Assembly: GCA_900554905.1 (NCBI GenBank)
Contig: USJB01000052.1
Coordinates: forward strand, 1 to 7,958
Direction: 5' to 3'
Length of the DNA: 7,958 nucleotides
Origin: an uncultured Collinsella sp.
GTDB taxonomy: Bacteria > Actinomycetota > Coriobacteriia > Coriobacteriales > Coriobacteriaceae
Positions within the stretch are counted from its first letter, which is position 1, and the number at the start of each line of letters is the position of its first letter. This document shows, one piece after another, positions 4,619 through 7,958 of this stretch. The position numbers and the translations under genes are program-made. The notes under the pieces were generated by a model. It was not told the DNA's origin. It saw only the letters and a list, made by a program, of their open reading frames with translations, and made no database searches.

Positions 4619-6010
4619 ATGGCATATGACGATAGGGAGACGGGGCTGACGGTCGAGGACCGTGGCTCCAAGTTGGGTCTCCCCCAAAACCAAGATGCAG
4701 AGGCCAACGTACTGGCCGCTATGCTGCTATCGCCCGAGGTGGTCGAAGAGGCTCAGGTCGAGCTGCAGCCCGATGACTTCTATCGGCCCATTCATAAGAC
4801 CATCTATACCGCGATGGTCGATATGTACAACAGTCGCATCCCCATCGACTCCATCTCGCTGATCGATTACCTGCGAAGCATCAACAAGCTCGATGCCGTG
4901 GGTGGCGAGGCGTACATTTTGGAGCTGATGGGTCAGACCCTGTCGCTCGTCAACTGGCAGCACCATGCCGCCATCGTTCGTCGCGACTCGATGTTGCGCG
5001 AGCTGATTGGCGCCACCAACGAGATCAACGCGCTGGCCTACAACGCCCCCACCGATACTAAGGAGGTCGTGGAGCTGGCTGAGAGCAAGCTGCTCAAGGT
5101 CACGGCGCGTGAGGTCAAGTCGAGCTACAAGACGCTGACCGAGTTTATGGTCGAGGCCTATAACGAGGCCGAGGAAGTGTGCCAGGCCGGTGGCCAGGCT
5201 GCGGGCGTGCCCACGGGCTTCCCGTCGCTCGATCGTATGCTCATGGGCTTCCGCGAGGGCCAGCTCATCATTATCGGCGCCCGCCCCGCCGTGGGTAAGA
5301 CGTCGTTCGCCCTGAACTTGGCGCTCAATGCCGCCGCCGCTGGCTATACCGTCGGCTTCTTCTCGCTGGAGATGTCGGGCAAGGAAATTGCCCAGCGTCT
5401 GATTTGCGCTTATGCCATGATCTCGATCAGCGATTTCCGTACGGGCCGCATTAGCCCCGAGCAGTGGGCCAATATCAATGAGGCCACGCAGACGCTGTCC
5501 AAGCTCGATATTCTGATTGACGATACGCCCGGCACCACGGTGACCGAGATTCGCGCCAAGAGCCGCCGTATGCTCCATAACAAGGAGAAGGCAATCATCA
5601 TTCTGGACTACCTGCAGCTGGTGAGTCCTCCGCCGGGACGTCGCTCCGAGAGCCGTACCGTCGAGGTCTCCGAGATGTCGCGTGGCCTGAAGATTATGGC
5701 CAAGGAGCTCAAGATCCCGCTGATCGCGCTGTCGCAGTTGTCGCGTCAGGTTGAATCCCGTACCGGCAAGCGCCCGCAGCTGTCCGACCTGCGTGAATCG
5801 GGCTCCATCGAGCAGGACGCCGACATCGTTATGTTCTTGGACCGCTCCGCTGATGAGGCCGAGGCCTCGCGTGACGATCGACCCGACGAGGGCGTTACGC
5901 GTATCGTCGTGGCCAAGAACCGTTCGGGCCCGATCGGCGACGTCGATCTGATGTTCCTGCCGGCATCCACCAAGTTCTATGAGCTTGATGGGGCGCATAC
6001 CGAGGAGTAG
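4619..6010 (+). CDS. dnaB: Replicative DNA helicase DnaB
   Basis: DnaB is the hexameric 5'-3' helicase that unwinds DNA at the replication fork. The N-terminal domain begins at PQNQDAEANVLAAMLLSPE and includes DDFYRPIHKTIY. The C-terminal RecA-like domain has Walker A GARPAVGKTS (about residues 220-229), the FFSLEMSGKEIAQRL helix, Walker B with D330 in LDYLQL, the SQLSRQVESR and DLRESGSIEQDAD motifs, and the late VAKNRSGPIG block. No intein interrupts it. The 463-residue length is normal. The start at 4619 is favoured because TGAGGA lies five bases upstream; in-frame ATGs at 4607 and 4613 are possible but have no better site. It follows the ribosomal operon terminator, so it likely has its own promoter. 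Confidence 0.97.
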   Translation: MAYDDRETGLTVEDRGSKLGLPQNQDAEANVLAAMLLSPEVVEEAQVELQPDDFYRPIHKTIYTAMVDMYNSRIPIDSISLIDYLRSINKLDAVGGEAYILELMGQTLSLVNWQHHAAIVRRDSMLRELIGATNEINALAYNAPTDTKEVVELAESKLLKVTAREVKSSYKTLTEFMVEAYNEAEEVCQAGGQAAGVPTGFPSLDRMLMGFREGQLIIIGARPAVGKTSFALNLALNAAAAGYTVGFFSLEMSGKEIAQRLICAYAMISISDFRTGRISPEQWANINEATQTLSKLDILIDDTPGTTVTEIRAKSRRMLHNKEKAIIILDYLQLVSPPPGRRSESRTVEVSEMSRGLKIMAKELKIPLIALSQLSRQVESRTGKRPQLSDLRESGSIEQDADIVMFLDRSADEAEASRDDRPDEGVTRIVVAKNRSGPIGDVDLMFLPASTKFYELDGAHTEE

Positions 6011-6037
6011 GACAGGCGCCCGTTGCACGGGTATACT
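6009..6037 (+). promoter_or_regulatory. Candidate purA promoter
   Basis: AGGACA (6009-6014) begins in the dnaB stop codon and TATACT (6032-6037) follows after 17 bp. The -10 matches at five of six positions and the -35 keeps GACA. Transcription would start near 6044, leaving a purA leader of about 60 nt. No terminator separates dnaB from purA, so read-through is also possible. Confidence 0.55.
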
Positions 6038-6103
6038 GGGAATGTTTTGTGCTTCTGCGTGCCGGCGTGGCGCGTAGACAGTCCATGAATGTAAGGAGTA
6101 AAC

Positions 6104-7390
<1,287 letters not shown>

Positions 7391-7412
7391 TCGGCACTAT
7401 TCGGTTATTGCG

Positions 7413-7468
7413 ATATACCCCTTTGCAGCCCGGACGGGCGGCCGAGGGGTATATTTGCTTGCAAAGGG
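7413..7468 (+). promoter_or_regulatory. Competing stem-loops in the purA-purD spacer
   Basis: ATATACCCCT (7413-7422) pairs perfectly with AGGGGTATAT (7445-7454), enclosing a smaller GCCC/GGGC hairpin. The overlapping segment CCCTTTGC (7419-7426) can instead pair perfectly with GCAAAGGG (7461-7468). The two stems exclude each other. Only a short T-run follows the first stem, so it could be a weak purA terminator. The layout also resembles an attenuator upstream of purD, but no known purine riboswitch core is visible. Confidence 0.45.
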
Positions 7469-7508
7469 CTCGCGCGGAGCGGGCCGTTCATCCATAGAGG
7501 AGGCACCC

Positions 7509-7958
7509 TTGAAGGCGGACACTCAAACCATCGACATCCTGTTGTTGGGCAGCGGCGGCCGCGAGCATGCTCTGGCAGCCAAGCTCGCAGCATCACCGCG
7601 CGCCGGCAAGCTCTACATCGCGCCGGGTAACGGCGGCACCGCGAGCTGCGGCGAGAACGTGGTTCTCGACGATTGCGATCCTGCGGCCGTGGCGGCGTTT
7701 GCCCAGAGCCATGGATGCGGACTCGTGGTGATTGGCCCCGAGGCTCCGCTCGTGGCGGGCGTGGCCGACGCCGTGCGCGCGGCGGGTATTCCCTGCTTTG
7801 GCCCGGGTGCCGAGGGTGCCCAGATGGAGGGCTCCAAGCTGTTCTCCAAGCAGCTCATGGAGCGCGCGAACATCCCGACGGCCGCCTATGGCTCGTTTAC
7901 TGACGAGGCCTCGGCTCTTGCTTATGTGCGCGAGCAGGGCGCTCCGCTGGTCGTGAAG
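7509..7958 (+). CDS. purD: Phosphoribosylamine-glycine ligase, N-terminal part (runs off the window)
   Basis: PurD (GAR synthetase) ligates glycine to phosphoribosylamine with ATP in the second step of de novo purine synthesis. The visible 150 residues cover the N-domain: ILLLGSGGREHAL, APGNGGTA, VVIGPEAPLVAGVADAVRAAGIPCFGP, then the entry to the ATP-grasp region with EGSKLFSKQLM and IPTAAYGSF. The reading frame is open to the last base. The start is a TTG at 7509: GAGGAGG ends five bases before it, and no ATG or GTG fits the family N-terminus better. The gene lies 118 bases after purA on the same strand. Codon use is GC-rich like the rest of the housekeeping block. Confidence 0.95.
   Translation, partial: MKADTQTIDILLLGSGGREHALAAKLAASPRAGKLYIAPGNGGTASCGENVVLDDCDPAAVAAFAQSHGCGLVVIGPEAPLVAGVADAVRAAGIPCFGPGAEGAQMEGSKLFSKQLMERANIPTAAYGSFTDEASALAYVREQGAPLVVK

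Noticed and set aside
7413..7468. Purine riboswitch between purA and purD
   Set aside because: The three-way junction with two kissing loops and its conserved core is not visible; only simple stems are seen.

Overview
The window looks like chromosomal DNA of a GC-rich Gram-positive bacterium, most likely a gut Coriobacteriia of the Collinsella type. This rests on the compact rpsF-ssb-rpsR-rplI cluster followed by dnaB and purA, the near-exclusive use of GC-ending codons in the housekeeping genes, the four-ligand zinc form of ribosomal protein S18, and a DUF559-type protein of a sort I associate with Coriobacteriia. The genus is an inference; no sequence search was possible.

Region 1 (1-1970) is the accessory part. 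A leftward gene encodes a stand-alone LarC C-terminal (LarC2) domain, used in nickel-pincer cofactor synthesis. Divergent from it is a 335-residue DUF559/Vsr-like endonuclease-domain protein (811-1818). This gene is bracketed by two copies of a 72-bp imperfect palindrome (637-708 and 1838-1909). The copies match at 60 of 72 positions without gaps, and on the gene-facing side the inverted match extends to about 35 nt. The unit resembles a small palindrome-bounded cassette and is the best candidate here for something undescribed.

Region 2 (1938-2714) holds two leftward tRNA-Ser genes (anticodons GGA, then CGA). Each is followed by its own intrinsic terminator, and one promoter precedes the pair. 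A roughly 490-bp intergenic stretch follows, with a perfect inverted repeat, a doubtful 25-codon ORF, and a good promoter for the ribosomal protein operon.

Region 3 (2715-4464) is the rpsF-ssb-rpsR-rplI operon: S6, single-stranded DNA-binding protein, S18 and L9. It ends in a strong intrinsic terminator and links translation with replication.

Region 4 (4465-7958) carries the replicative helicase gene dnaB, then purA (IMP to adenylosuccinate) with a promoter starting in the dnaB stop codon, then the start of purD (phosphoribosylamine-glycine ligase), which runs off the window. The purA-purD gap can form two mutually exclusive RNA stems.
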